Shown: piece by piece, positions 47,899-59,978 of the stretch
Layout: each line of letters opens with the position of its first letter
Position numbering within the stretch: position 1 is the stretch's first letter
From: Phascolomyces articulosus
Lineage: Eukaryota; Mucoromycota; Mucoromycetes; Mucorales; Lichtheimiaceae
Direction: 5' to 3'
DNA: 64,000 nt
Assembly: GCA_025677815.1 (NCBI GenBank)
Contig: JAIXMP010000026.1
Location: 558,001-622,000, forward strand
The notes under the pieces: generated by a model
Seen by the model: the letters and a program-made list of their open reading frames with translations, nothing else
The model's database searches: none
Told to the model about the DNA's origin: nothing
Made by a program: the position numbers and the translations under genes

Positions 47899-48837
47899 TT
47901 GTCAAAATTTCGAAATGACCAACCTCAACCCATTTTCAAATTGGCGGAAAAGAAGCATATCCGCAAGGAACCTGGTCGTTTGGCCAATCCTTGTAATAAT
48001 GGCGTTATTATCACCAACTTCATGACAATACCTGGCCTTATCTTTCGTCTCCAAAACCTAGTAAACAGCTTTTTCACTCTTTTTGGTCAAGATTCTCAAC
48101 TGTTTGCTCCTGAATCACAATGATGGTTTTTTCGTCTTTGTAAGTACCTACCATTGACAAAAATATCATCATTTTATCATCTGATTCTCAATGCCTTTTT
48201 CATCCAACAATTGGATCCAAATGATACTCCTATTACTGATCTTGATACCAATATTTTTTCGCTAACTCCAATATATAGAATTAATAGCGGCACCCTTCTA
48301 CACATCACCACATGCTCACATTTCATCTACAGCATGGGAAAGCTTTTGAAATACATTATTACCTCACCATGTTAATATAGTTCTATGATGTTTTACAAGA
48401 AACTTCTTTGTCGATCTCACTTCCACTATATGATCCCATGTAGTTTCCCAGACCCAAATATTCTTTTCTATTCGTACAAGGTTACTGACCAACATTTTCT
48501 CTGTAAGTGTAATGTCAAGAATCAAGTTTGGTCGGGATTAACCGAAGTATTCTTAGTTGATCTATTTCTTTCTAACCCATGACTATCTATCAACGCCCCT
48601 TTTCGAGGCTGGAATTAAAAACATACTACACGTACCTTTCCACACTTTCATTGGATATAATAGTATGGCCTATATATGACATGATCATTGGAGATTTATA
48701 TTTGATCAAGAAACTTTTTGGCCATACAAAGTTATTACTATTAACATTCAATCTCTCGAACAATTAGAAGCTAATTTGGAAATTTTAAACAATTTATCTT
48801 GTTATTTCATGAACCCTATCAAGCTCTTAAAATAAAA
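47899..48837 (+). mobile_element. Decayed LINE (non-LTR retrotransposon) 3' end
   Basis: Protein-like pieces in shifting frames end in two segments typical of the C-terminus of LINE reverse transcriptases: VTDQHFLCKCNVKNQVWSGL at 48481-48540, which fits the zinc-binding C-terminal motif (D-x-H-F-L, then Cys, then VW), and HWRFIFDQETFWPYKV from 48686, followed by a helical stretch up to a stop at 48837. Between and before them lie frames from 47899 and 48154 that fit the connecting region. Frameshifts and stops show it is dead. The polymerase core is not recognisable, so the element is either 5'-truncated or too decayed; sequence back to about 46540 may belong to it. Confidence 0.5.
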
Positions 48838-49931
48838 TTTACTGTTGTCATAAAGATTTTTTTTTTGTATCAGTATTACGTATCATTATTTTATTACCAT
48901 TCTCCTCCATACTATGGCATGATTCTCCATGAGCCCACAAGAAAAAAAGCATGCCACATACCACATACAAATAACGTATTTCATTTTGAAGCATTCAAAG
49001 ATTAAAAAAAACTCTAAGTATTACGGTATATTATTAACCGCATAGGCAATTTTTTTTCTATACATGCCTTGGATATATGGACTTTTCCTAAGTATCAAAA
49101 ATACTGACCCTACACGTAGAAATTAACGCGTAAAATGTTCTCACAATTTGATATTTTGTGATTATCTTAGCAATTGAGATTTTCTTCCTGATGGTTTTGT
49201 AAGATCATAGGTTGGAAATATTTTTCAAATAGAACATTCCAACCATCACTATTTTTGATGTAGGTAGATAAGGCTTCTTCTATCCATAGTTATTTACAAT
49301 TCTGATCACACCTTTAGTACCAGAAATTTCCGGGAAGCGTGTAATTTGTTGTATAAAAAATAACTGAACGGAATCCATGAAAGCATTTGATTCTCAAAAG
49401 AGTTTGTATCCTTTTGCTTGCAAATATAATGGATCTTGATCATTTCTCGAATGTTACGTAAACATTATTTTTTTCATGCTTCATACATGTTGTTTATCAT
49501 TGTTTACAGTTAGCAATAATTTTTACTAATATTCCTTCATTTTCAACAAATCTAAATGGACTTATTGTCTTGGTTATTCGATTAGCATTATGGTGCAATC
49601 AATTATTAAATAGAATTATAAAATACTACTTCATGAAAAAGTATTTGTTTGGTTTTCTTGTATAAAGCAATAATCATGCAACCAGCTTCCATTGCGGGAC
49701 ATTTATTATCCGTCATTTGTTAGTGTAAAAAACTCATGGTGATGAATCCTTAATGGAGGCTCGGCTCAGCTAAAAAAAAAAAAGGTACCATTTTGTGAAA
49801 GGTTGTTACACAGCACTTTCCTGCTTAGAATTTCTTGTCCACGCACTTGGATAATCCGCGTTACTTCTCTTTCTTCCTTTTCTTCCTTTTTTCTCGTTCA
49901 TTTATTACACTTTCAAAACCATATAAAAACC
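48838..49931. other. Intergenic, promoter region of HSPA12-like gene A
   Basis: No gene seen. An upstream ATG at 49803 is in frame with gene A but adds a stretch with no counterpart in gene B, so it is taken as leader. No clear heat-shock element was found. CATATAAAA stands directly before the ATG in both genes, too close to act as TATA. Confidence 0.5.
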
Positions 49932-52180
49932 ATGACGGGATCAAATCCACAACTACAACAAACCTCTGATTATAGAGTCGTTGTTGCATATGATTTCGGT
50001 ACAACTTACTCAGGTGCCGCTTATGCTTTTACTCATACAACCCCTACAGAAGTATTTGATGTGTTAAATTGGTATATAAAAAAAATCTTTCTTCCAGCTT
50101 TCAATCGACCATCAAAAAAGATACCAAGCTTTAGGAACTCCATAAAAACGACTATATTATTCATTAAATGGTACCATTTTTTTTCTTTATAGGCCTCACA
50201 AAAGTGGTAATTTTTATCCAAAAGTACCAACAGTATCGGTTTATCCACGTAAAGATCAACAACAGAACAATCCATTTAAGCGACCGACAATATCAGAATG
50301 GGGTCATGGAGCCAAGAAGGCTATGTTGAAACCAGGTGCCACAAAACAAAATGTACTTCTTTCCAAGTTCAAACTCCATTTGGATGAATCTTTAGAGCGC
50401 CCACCTCTTGAAAATGGATTGTAAGTAACTAATATACGATACATCACACACTTGGAAATATCAATTCTTTACGCAACAATTAACTGGATTATTATTTAAA
50501 ATATAGAACACCAGTCCAGGCAGTAGCAGATTACTTGACAGTTTTACACCAGCATACATTGGAAGAATTAAAGCGTGGATTTGCAAAAAATTATGAACCT
50601 GATACTTTCCGATACTGTCTCACTGTTCCGGCAGTATGGTCAGATAAGGCTAAGCAATTGATGCGACAAGCAGCTATTCAAGCGGGCCTTATTGCACCTT
50701 CTGATCCACCCGACCGACTCATCCTTATTTCAGAACCCGAGGCAGCTGCATTATACTGTGAAGAAACCATGGCGAACCAAGTACAACTTCAAGATCAGGA
50801 TCGTATCATGATCTGTGATGCAGGAGGTGGTACTGTTGATTTAATTGTATTTCAAGTCAATTTTTTGGATGACAAAACTGTAGACAACAACAATACCAAT
50901 GGCAAGTCACCTGTGAAACGACGAAGAGAACGTCAATTGAAAGAAGTAACCAAGGGAATAGGTGAAAGCTGTGGCAGTGTATTTTTGGACGATCTGTTTC
51001 ATGAGTTACTCAAAACAAAGTTGGGAACAAACGTTATGAGCAAAATTAATGCGCGAGAAATGTATACTATGATGGAATATTTTATCGATACAATTAAACC
51101 ACAATTTACTGGGACAGATGACTTTTATTTGGAATTACCACGCTCAGTAAAACTGGAGGAATTGCCATCAAGTTTACGTGATCATGATGAAGATGGATAT
51201 TTGGACGACGGTGTATTATATTTATCAGGCAAGGAACTTGAAAGAGAAGTATTTGATCCTGTGGTAAATAAAGTGGTAAGTAAGATCGTAATTTTTTTAA
51301 GAAAAGGGGTCATTTATTCACGTATATACTTATCATAATTAATAAAAAAAAAAGTTAAAGAATGAGTACTGATATACATCAATGTATTATTATTATAAAT
51401 ATGTAGTTATCACTTATTGATGCTCAATATAAACAAATCCCTTATGGACGATTAAACTTCCTCTTCCTAGTGGGTGGATTTGGTTCGTCCAAATATTTAT
51501 ATCAGAGAGTTCATGAAGTGTATAAAGATACTAAAGTAAACCAAATTGTATGTCCTGCCGAACGTGCTGCTCTAGCTGTTGTTCGTGGAGCTGCTTATTA
51601 TGGTGTTCATCCCGAAATTGTTGTTTCACGGATATCAAGACGAACATATGGTATCCGTAGTTATCAGGCATTTGATGAGAAGGTTGATCCACCTTCTAAG
51701 CGGGTGGAACGACCTGATGGTGGTGTACGATGTGACGATAGATTCAACACCTTTGTAAAGAAGTATGATGAAGTGCCAGTCAACCACTGTATTCAGCGGG
51801 ATTTTTTTCTTTATAATGGAACAGACACATCCGTTATCATTGAACTTTTTGCAACAGAAAACGATACTATCCCACGGTATAGTGATCAAAAAGGTGTACA
51901 TCGTATTGCAAACATATCAATTAGCGCTCCTAAGATGCCCAACATGAAGAAGAATCAACAAATTGATTATACCATTAGGTAAAGATTACTGCTTTTAATT
52001 TTGTTACGTAACAGTATCCTATTACAACTCAATCAGGATACTAAAAAAATAATTTACAACGAACCTTTTGATAGCATGTATTTTGGTAAGACAGAAATAC
52101 GTATGGAGGCCAGTTTTGGTACAGGACAAAAATATGATGTCAAGTGTGATTTTGATGTTGCCGTCAAGTATGGTTCATAG
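49932..52180 (+). CDS. HSPA12-like Hsp70 ATPase, gene A
   Basis: Exons 49932-50071, 50193-50420, 50507-51275, 51407-51978 and 52075-52180 give 604 residues. The protein has the actin-like ATPase fold of the Hsp70 superfamily: phosphate-1 loop YDFGTTYSG (about 20-28), SEPEAAALYC (about 198), phosphate-2 DAGGGTVDL (227-235) and adenosine motif LVGGFGSSKYL (about 400-410). It lacks the long substrate-binding domain and EEVD tail of canonical Hsp70, and the divergent C-terminal half ends with an acidic beta-rich segment. This matches the HSPA12 group, large in fungi but of unclear function. The start at 49932 is chosen because gene B starts at the matching place. Gene B follows 774 bp downstream on the same strand with identical intron positions. 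Confidence 0.88.
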
Positions 52181-52954
52181 TGCTATAATGAGGACTATAA
52201 TTTATAACGTAGCGTACAGATGGTTTGTGCATACATCCTGAAACACCATATTAAGTAACTATTTGTTTCTATGCGTTTTAATCTCTGTAAATTTTATATG
52301 GTGGCTCACCATTTATATTTTTAGTTAATAGTAAAATATTATTATAGTAATAGCAATATGTAATAATGTTTTCCATCCTTTCTTTATACATATACATATA
52401 CAAAGCATACAGCATCCTGAGAAACAGATTCTTTTTCTTTATGTGTTGTTCCTTGTTTCTTGGAACGCAATAACTTTTTTTTATAATAATACCGTATGTG
52501 TTAATGTGATTATAGCACCATGAACATCATTTTTGACTTAAAACCATATAGCAACAAACATTATATTTCCTCATTCAGGTCTATAAAGAAACATCTGTAC
52601 ACGAATTTTGCTAATAAATAGCAGGACGGTTGGAAATTTGAATAATTCCTGTTTATAACTAAGCACCTTTACAATACTTTCACAAACGTATGTATACTTT
52701 TTTTTTTTTTTACTTTATGAGATGAAGTTATATTTATAAGTATATTTTTTTTGTGGTTACCTGGGAAAATAAAGTATCTTGTTGGTGGCGCGTGCGTTAC
52801 AAGATTTGGTGTTCTCCCAGAAAGAATATTGGCTCAGCTTAGTAACATATGACTAGTCCCACTCTGTTCCACAAGACAAACAAAATATTGAAGATGTGAA
52901 TCGTTGTACTTTTTTTCTTCCACTTCTCATTTTTACTTTTTATCATATAAAATT
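52181..52954. other. Spacer between the two HSPA12-like genes
   Basis: 3' flank of gene A and promoter of gene B. GGCTCAGCT occurs here (52830) and upstream of gene A (about 49761), a possible shared element. No other feature. Confidence 0.5.
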
Positions 52955-55152
52955 ATGGACCGTTCAAACCCACAACAAAAACAGAAATCATTATCGGCTT
53001 ATAAAGTCGTTATAGCTTATGATTTCGGTACAACCTATTCAGGAGCTGCTTATGCTTTTAATAATTTATCACCTGCCGAAGTATTTGATATTCAAAATTG
53101 GTAAAAAAAAAAATACAAAAAGGAACACGAAACACTAAATCCATCTTTCTTGAAGTCCATATTTTTTAATATACATACATGATACTGTTCCTAGGCCTCA
53201 GAAAGATGGTAATTTTTACCCAAAAGTACCAACAGTATCAGTTTATCCACGTACAGATCAACAACAAAGCAATCCATTCAACCGATTGACACTGTCAGAA
53301 TGGGGTCATAGAGCCAAGAAGGCAATGTTAAAACCAGGTGCCACAAAACAAAATGTACTTCTTTCTCAGTTCAAGCTCCAACTGGACGATTCTTTAAACC
53401 GCCCGCCACTTGAAAATGGATTGTAAGTGATATTGTATACTAATATTCCTCATACATGTACATGCTTTTCTATTATTTACATTCACAAAGTAACTTAACT
53501 CACTATCATGTAAAATTAATAGAATGCCTGTTCAAGCAGTAGCAGATTACCTGTCCAAGTTACACCAATATACTTTAGAAGAATTAAAACGTGGATTTGC
53601 CAATAATTATCATTCTGGCACTTTTCGTTATTGTCTTACAGTCCCAGCTGTGTGGTCAGACAAGGCCAAAAGCACAATGCGACAAGCAGCTATTCAAGCA
53701 GGTATCATCACACCTTCCGATCCACCGGATCGACTTCTTCTTGTTTCAGAACCTGAGGCAGCTGCCATCTACTGTGAGAAAACAATGGCAGATCAAGTGC
53801 AGCTTAAAGATAAAGATCGTATTATGATTTGTGATGCTGGAGGTGGTACTGTGGATCTTATTGTATTTCAAGTGCATTTTACAAAAGATTCAAGGAGTGA
53901 CGATTTATCGGCTGGAAGAAAAAACAATCGAGAGCTGAAAGAAGTCGCCCAAGGAATAGGTGAAAGTTGTGGTAGTGTGTATTTGGATCATAATTTTCAA
54001 GAATTACTGAAGAAGAAATTGGGAAAGAAAGTTATGAGAAAAGTCACTCCACGGGAAATGTATGGTATGATGGAATATTTTATCGGTGCTATTAAGCCAG
54101 ATTTTAATGGAGTGGATGATCATTTTGTGGAATTACCACGTTCAGTAAGAACGAAGGATTTACCAGCAAGTGTACGCAATAATGATGATGATGGATGTTT
54201 GGATGAAGGAATGTTGAAATTATCGGGCCAGGAGCTCAAAGATAAAGTGTTTGATCCTGTGATTGATAAAGTGGTAAGTGGAATTACATGCACTAAAATA
54301 AACTCCATCATTATTACCTTAAACTGAAGTTGCTTTTTAATATGTTGGCGTTTACTGATACAGTTATCGCTTATTGATCGTCAATTTAAACAAATCGCTG
54401 GTGGCAAACTAAACTTCCTCTTCCTTGTGGGAGGATTTGGTTCATCCAAATATTTATACCAGAGAGTTCGAAAAGAGTTTCATGGGACTAAAGCAAAACA
54501 AATTGCATGTCCATCAGAACGTGCTGCTTTGGCTGTTGTACGTGGAGCCACCTATTACGGCCTCAATCCTCGAATTGTTGTTTCACGAGTATCAAGAAGA
54601 GCTTATGGTGTCGTTACGAAAATGGCTTATGAAGAAAACATTGATCCTGTTTCCAAACGTGTAGTGAATGCAGTTGGTGAAGTACGATGCACGGACCGGT
54701 TTCAAACTTACATACAGAAAAATGAGGAATTACCAGTTGATCATTGTGTTAGCAAACAATTCCGAGCCTTTTATGGAACCCGGAAAGTCCATGATATTAG
54801 TCTTTATGCTACGGAAAATGACACTATCCCACGCTATTGTGATGATCCAGGTGTACATCGCATTGGAGTCGTAGAAGTACCAATTCCTAAGATCCCAAAT
54901 ATGAAGAAAAATGAGACTGTTAATATTACTATTAGGTACTATTTGTTTGTATTTGTGATCTTCATTTCATTACTGTTGGTATATACGTAATAGAATACTA
55001 TACTAATGATGTCTTAAACAATATGTAATGATGGGGTGGAATATAGAATGTATTTTGGTAGAACAGAAATTCTAATGGAAGCAGAATTTAAGACCGGAGA
55101 AAAACATGTCTTCCATTGTGATTTTGATGCTATAAATAATTACGGTTCGTAA
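52955..55152 (+). CDS. HSPA12-like Hsp70 ATPase, gene B
   Basis: Exons 52955-53100, 53195-53422, 53523-54273, 54364-54935 and 55047-55152 give 600 residues. It is a tandem paralogue of gene A: exons 2, 4 and 5 have exactly the same lengths (228, 572, 106 nt), and introns fall at the same codons and phases. Motifs kept: YDFGTTYSG, SEPEAAAIYC, DAGGGTVDLIVF and LVGGFGSSKYL, so ATP binding should be intact. Differences cluster at the N-terminus and in the insert after phosphate-2 (about residues 240-260), which is shorter here. The pair arose by tandem duplication and both copies look functional. Client and partner proteins are unknown. Confidence 0.88.
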
Positions 55153-55686
55153 CAATTTGGTATATACTACTACCAACATGCGGCAACAACAACTCCGAAA
55201 TTAACATATTTACCTATTATTATTTAACGCACAAAATCATGGGAGGATCTGTTATGAATCATAATATATGATAAGTCACTCGTAGACGGTTTATTTTGCT
55301 AGCTTTACACTATTTTTTTTTTTTTTTTGCTTTTTTGTGAATTCTATAATATAAGTCTTTAATACTTTTATTTTTTATAATAATGATTATATAAGTATAA
55401 TAACCCTAAACTCTTGTTTTCCTTGTACGTTTTTTTATTATAAAAACATGGAGTTCCATTTTCACAACTAAATTTTCTTTTTTCCTAATTAGAATGGTCA
55501 GCATCCTTGAATCTTTTTTTGGTGAGGGTAAGTTATGGTGTTTTGAATAATAAAAAAACACGAAATAAACAGCATGTATCTTTTTCCTCGCAATACAGAA
55601 GCAAATTAATAAGCTATAATAAAAAAAAATCTATAGGCAGAATACTTATACGTCGTAGAGGGAGAAATTTGTTGACTGATCCTCTA

Positions 55687-55744
55687 TCAAGAATGATAGA
55701 TTTGATCTTAGCCAAAAGGCCAGTGAAGATTGTCAAGAATGATA
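55687..55744 (-). pseudogene. Retroposed 5' fragment of U2 snRNA with 12-bp direct repeats
   Basis: On the minus strand, 55721-55702 reads GGCCTTTTGGCTAAGATCAA, identical to the first stem-loop region of eukaryotic U2 snRNA, preceded by AATCTTCACT, which can pair with AAGAT as in U2 stem I. The branch-point-recognition sequence GTAGTA that should follow is missing. The 34-bp segment 55699-55732 is flanked by two perfect copies of TCAAGAATGATA (55687-55698 and 55733-55744), the form of a target-site duplication. It is therefore a copied 5' piece of U2, not a working gene. Confidence 0.65.
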
Positions 55745-56562
55745 AATAGATGTTTACTAATTGCTGCAGTTCTATTCAGTACCTATAACCACAAGTTAAT
55801 ATTTTTAATCTATAAATGTTGTGGACATGATGGTTGAATCAGAACTATTTTTCATATAAGTCATTGTTTATAATGGTTGGTCTGATGAGGTAATTTGTGA
55901 TAAGCTTTCTTGGAGTTCTACTTCATTTGTGATTCTTTTAGTTTTATAACAGGATTATTCTTTTACTGCTTTCCTTTTAAGAACTAAAATCTGTACATCT
56001 TTATATATGGAAATTACTCCCATAGAATTTGTTGGGCTTTAAGCATGATAAAATTTTGGGACATGGTAAAGCAAAAACGGCGCACATTTGTTCTATTTTT
56101 GACATTTGACACGTGTACCACATAAATAAAGATTACATAACTTAAACGCATAACGAGAATAAAATAACAAAACGCTAAATGAAATCTTTGGTGATATTAC
56201 ACTTATATTGATCCCACGTAGTGTGTATTATATATTTGCATGGAACAAATGAATGAATACTCTAACATGTAAGATTATGAACGTTCAAAAGAAGCAACTC
56301 TCAATTAAATGAGTTACTCAAGCATGAATAGCCGAATATTATTATAATTTCTGTTTGATCACGATAACTTCCATGATTGCCATGGGCTATTATAATATAA
56401 TAGCACTAACGTACCTTTGTTCCAGTGATGAAAAATCTGCAAAAGCCTGCAATGAGAATACTATCGGCTATTTTTAGTTTCTCTACTTTTTCAAGTATAT
56501 ACAGGTGTTTGAAACAGTTTAAGCAAAGTATAGTAGTATACCCCGTTCTGTGAGAAAAAGAA

Positions 56563-56743
56563 TATGGAATTACCAAATTCACACCCTCCTTTTCATATCG
56601 TCTTTAACCGAACTAAGCCCAGGAAAAATGTTGTTCAAAGGAATAGATGATTGGGGACTGGTAAATGGAAGTGGTATACAAGTATATGTTTTTGACCAGA
56701 ATTTTAATTTACTGTGTTACCAATGGTATTATGATGTGATATA
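56563..56743 (+). pseudogene. Coding-like relic with frame break
   Basis: Two protein-like runs in neighbouring frames, MELPNSHPPFHIVFNRTKP from 56563 and GIDDWGLVNGSGIQVYVFD to a stop at about 56743, suggest an old exon with one indel. No family match and no intact start-to-stop model. Confidence 0.25.
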
Positions 56744-57494
56744 GGCAGAACATTCCTGTTTTTTCACTAAGCCTAGCATCAATATTGCTTCTTTGTTTTC
56801 CCTCACAACAGGTAATAAAAACTGAAAGAAAAAAAAACAAAAGTACATGTTGCCTTGATTGGTTTAGTAGAAAGAAATGATTTACGTTTAATTCATGTTA
56901 TAACATAAATTAATACCGTAGGATAAAGTACCGTTTTGTATCGTAACCTGATTGATTGCTCACTATTATTTATATGATACGATCCTGATGACAGTAGCAA
57001 TAGCGTTTTTCGGAATACTTAGTGTTTTGGCTTAGCTTCCTCTATAGCTTATCCTTAATGTATCCGTAGTGATGAAAAAAAAAACTTTATAAAGCCTTGT
57101 TTCATCCTGACATGTCTATTTTTTATTTTTTAATAAAACATCTTCTTTCTTATTCCTCCTACAAGTATCCGGTGTATATTCTTCCGTCACTATCACTTCA
57201 ATTTGCTGGATCCCTCACAAGAAAAAATATTCTCCGTCCATTTGTCGAGCTATCGTTATTATTTGAAGTAAATAAGCAAACTATACGTTATCACTTCCAT
57301 TTCTACCGTATTTACGTTGAGTTTCCTAGCTGTTTCACCTAATACCTATACCACTGTAACTGTTGTAAGTATATCTGTATGTAGAGAAATTACTTTTTTT
57401 CATTACTTGTTAAAATTTCACTAAAGTGCAATTGAACTTATTCTACAAACTCTAATAATGATAAAAACAGAAACTATTAAATTATACTCTCAAG

Positions 57495-57692
57495 ATGTGT
57501 TTTTTCGAAGTAGAATATTGTCATCGTCATGAAGAGATGATTGAATGGGAAATTATGCTATGCGGTAACGCTAAAAAACAAGGAGGTAACTTTAATTGTA
57601 CTCATGCCAAAGGTGTTATCAAAGAACGTGATTGTGATGAGTGTTCTGCAAGTGATAGCAGTACCAGTGATGATAGTAGTAATAACGATTAA
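57495..57692 (+). CDS. Small Cys/His-rich protein, probably metal-binding
   Basis: A 65-residue frame without signal peptide. Cysteines at 2, 9, 23, 35, 47 and 50 and histidines at 10, 12 and 37 are spaced as in small zinc-binding proteins; DCDEC near the end forms a C-x2-C pair. The last 15 residues are Ser/Asp/Asn only. Fungal genomes encode many short MC-initiated Cys/His proteins of this style with no known function. A TATA-like TTTATAAAG at about 57086 and a possible 5'-UTR intron 57365-57494 (GTAAGT...CAAG) end exactly at the ATG. If that intron is not real, translation could start further upstream. Composition is clearly unlike translated intergenic DNA. Confidence 0.5.
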   Translation: MCFFEVEYCHRHEEMIEWEIMLCGNAKKQGGNFNCTHAKGVIKERDCDECSASDSSTSDDSSNND

Positions 57693-59978
57693 TGCGATTC
57701 CACCTTGTAATTATCATTATATTTTATGTTGCTTGTTGATTAATAAAAATATCAGACCTGACATTTAAAGTTACAAAAAAAAAAAAGTTTAAACATACCA
57801 TTATTTTGATATAATGAAATTTTAGATAATGGCGTAGTAGGTATTGTCTATTGGATTAAAAAATGGTGTACTGCAGTTGCACTTGGTAATCTATAAAAAA
57901 CTACTAAGTTCTCAAATACTGCTATACTCTTTTTTATTATTGACATGAATATAAACGTATGAAGCAAATCTTTGTAATAAATTCCAAATAAGTATGCTGC
58001 TTATTTTGTGGCATCATCAAAGCTACATATATTATATAACCATTTTCGAAAAAAAAACCATATCAATATTGACTAAAAATTAAACATAAATACAGTAGCA
58101 ACAACAGTGAGGACAATGACAAAAAAAATTGAAAACCTTTTCACGTTGTGTGTATGAAATCCCACATAAAAGATATATAGTGAGTGCATCAGATTTTCTT
58201 TTTGATGGGCCCTATTATAAAATAAATAGATATCCGCATAATTTGTCAACCATCATCATCATATGGTTGGCATGTCATTCTAAAAGAAAATATATAAGAG
58301 GTTTAGAGTAAAATCAATTGAATTTATCCCTCTATGATTACTTAATCTTCAAGACAGCCAACATTTTTTATGATGCACGACGAATGTCCGTCCTCCATAT
58401 TTGTTTATTTTTTCCTTTTTTAAAACTGGCTTCCGTGTGCAAGAAGAAATGTGTTTCAATTTCCCATCCTCTCTGCTTAAGTTGTTGTTGTTGTTGTTTT
58501 TTTATTTATTTTTGGCTTCTACTCATTTTGATAAACCTATTTTTTAAAAGGTAAATCCACAATTCTAATACTCAAAATGCTATTCTACAGAACTTGTGGA
58601 TTCGATTGGCGAAAAAGTTTTTTATCATCGACTAGATGGATTTTGGTAAAAGTGAAAAAACAATTATATATATTTATAATGAGATGCACCATATACCTTG
58701 ATGACTACTGGAAAAACGGTAATTGATTACTAGTCTTTCAATAATAAAAAATCACTAAAATTAATCTTGCATAGCAATCAAAAATGTATATCATAATCGT
58801 TTGATCAGCTCTCAATATTTATTGCTAATAATGTAATGATAACGAAAGAATTTTGACGTGATAAAATGTCAAAAACAAGGATTATGGGTGCTGTATGTTG
58901 TCATATTCTCCCTTTTCTTTGATCGGCAAAGTTCATAATATACGTGTTTTCTTGATATTTAAAAATATAAATCATCATATTCAGAAATGATAAAACAACA
59001 GTTAAAAAGATAATATGGTATCGGGAGGTACGTTGATAAATAGCCCCGATATTTTAAATAATGGGTATTCAATAAAAGAAATTAAACGTAGAAAAAGTAA
59101 AACCTATGACAACTGAATATTCTTTATTTTTGTTTCAATAGATCATGATGAGTCTGTTATCTTAAAAAAAGAAACATCCTCCATAACACTACTGACATCA
59201 CCGTTGGATTAACTGAAAAAAAGAGCAAAACAACAAAAGGGGAAAAAAAGGTTCTTGTTAGCAAATAGGTACTAGAACTAGAAGAACAAAAATATATAAA
59301 TATTAGCTCATTGATTACCTTTCAATAAATGATGGAGCATTATTTTTAGCATCCAACTCATTAATAAATAGTGGCATCTCCTCTGCATATGTTGATAGAT
59401 GGATTGTTATGGTAATAAAAGAAAGAGGAGATTTCTATCTACAAACAGGTTGAATAATAAATAAGCAACCAATTCTAAAAATAGTTGATACTATAATTGA
59501 GTGTCATATCCTGTTAATGATGATAAAGTCTTCATAAATTATAAAGAAGAATGTAATCTCTTACTGATTTTGACAAAGTTTTGGTATACTCCGTAGTATC
59601 ATTGTCCTATTTTTTTTTTTTTTTTTTTACTTGGGTGAGCCTATATTATATTGAGGTTTTTTTTCATATATATTGATGCACCACCAAACACACCTTTTAT
59701 TTCAGGTTTTACTCTTACTTTTACTCGTTCAGTTTACTTTATTCTCAAAGCACAAAGCTTACATTTTTACAAGCACTCACACGCGCATTGCTATTAATAC
59801 CATGTTGTTCTCAAACATGCATTTCTTTTTTACTCAAACTTGCAAAAGTCCTATCGTTACCCCCCATAGAAAATCATCATCATCGCTACTCTACTATACA
59901 ATTACGCTACTATTTTATCAAACTACTGTACAACCATCCATAAAGAAAAACTCTCTTTTGTTGATTTTACCACCACAG
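57693..59978. other. Gene-poor interval
   Basis: No supportable gene. AT-rich with a GTT repeat near 58482-58498, a T run at about 59610-59628 and pyrimidine-rich sequence before 59979 that looks like a leader. An upstream frame at 59673 begins with a Leu-rich stretch that resembles a signal peptide but continues in low-complexity text. Confidence 0.5.

Larger units (their letters stand above)
55153..57494. other. Intergenic with U2 fragment and coding-like trace
   Basis: Contains the U2 snRNA fragment with flanking repeats (55687-55744) and a coding-like trace near 56563-56743 in which MELPNSHPPFHIVFNRTKP and, one frame over, GIDDWGLVNGSGIQVYVFD are broken by a shift. TTTATAAAG at about 57086 may be the TATA box of the gene at 57495. 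GTAAGT at 57365 and CTCAAG at 57489-57494 fit a 5'-UTR intron ending exactly at that gene's ATG. Confidence 0.45.

Noticed and set aside
48838..49931. Heat-shock elements before the HSPA12-like genes
   Set aside because: No repeated TTC/GAA units with correct spacing could be seen.
55507..55749. Plus-strand open frame over the U2 fragment
   Set aside because: It reads through the reverse complement of U2 and both direct repeats, so it is a chance frame.
59673..59978. Upstream Leu-rich frame resembling a signal peptide before the A27 gene
   Set aside because: Translation of pyrimidine-rich leader DNA; more likely 5' flank.
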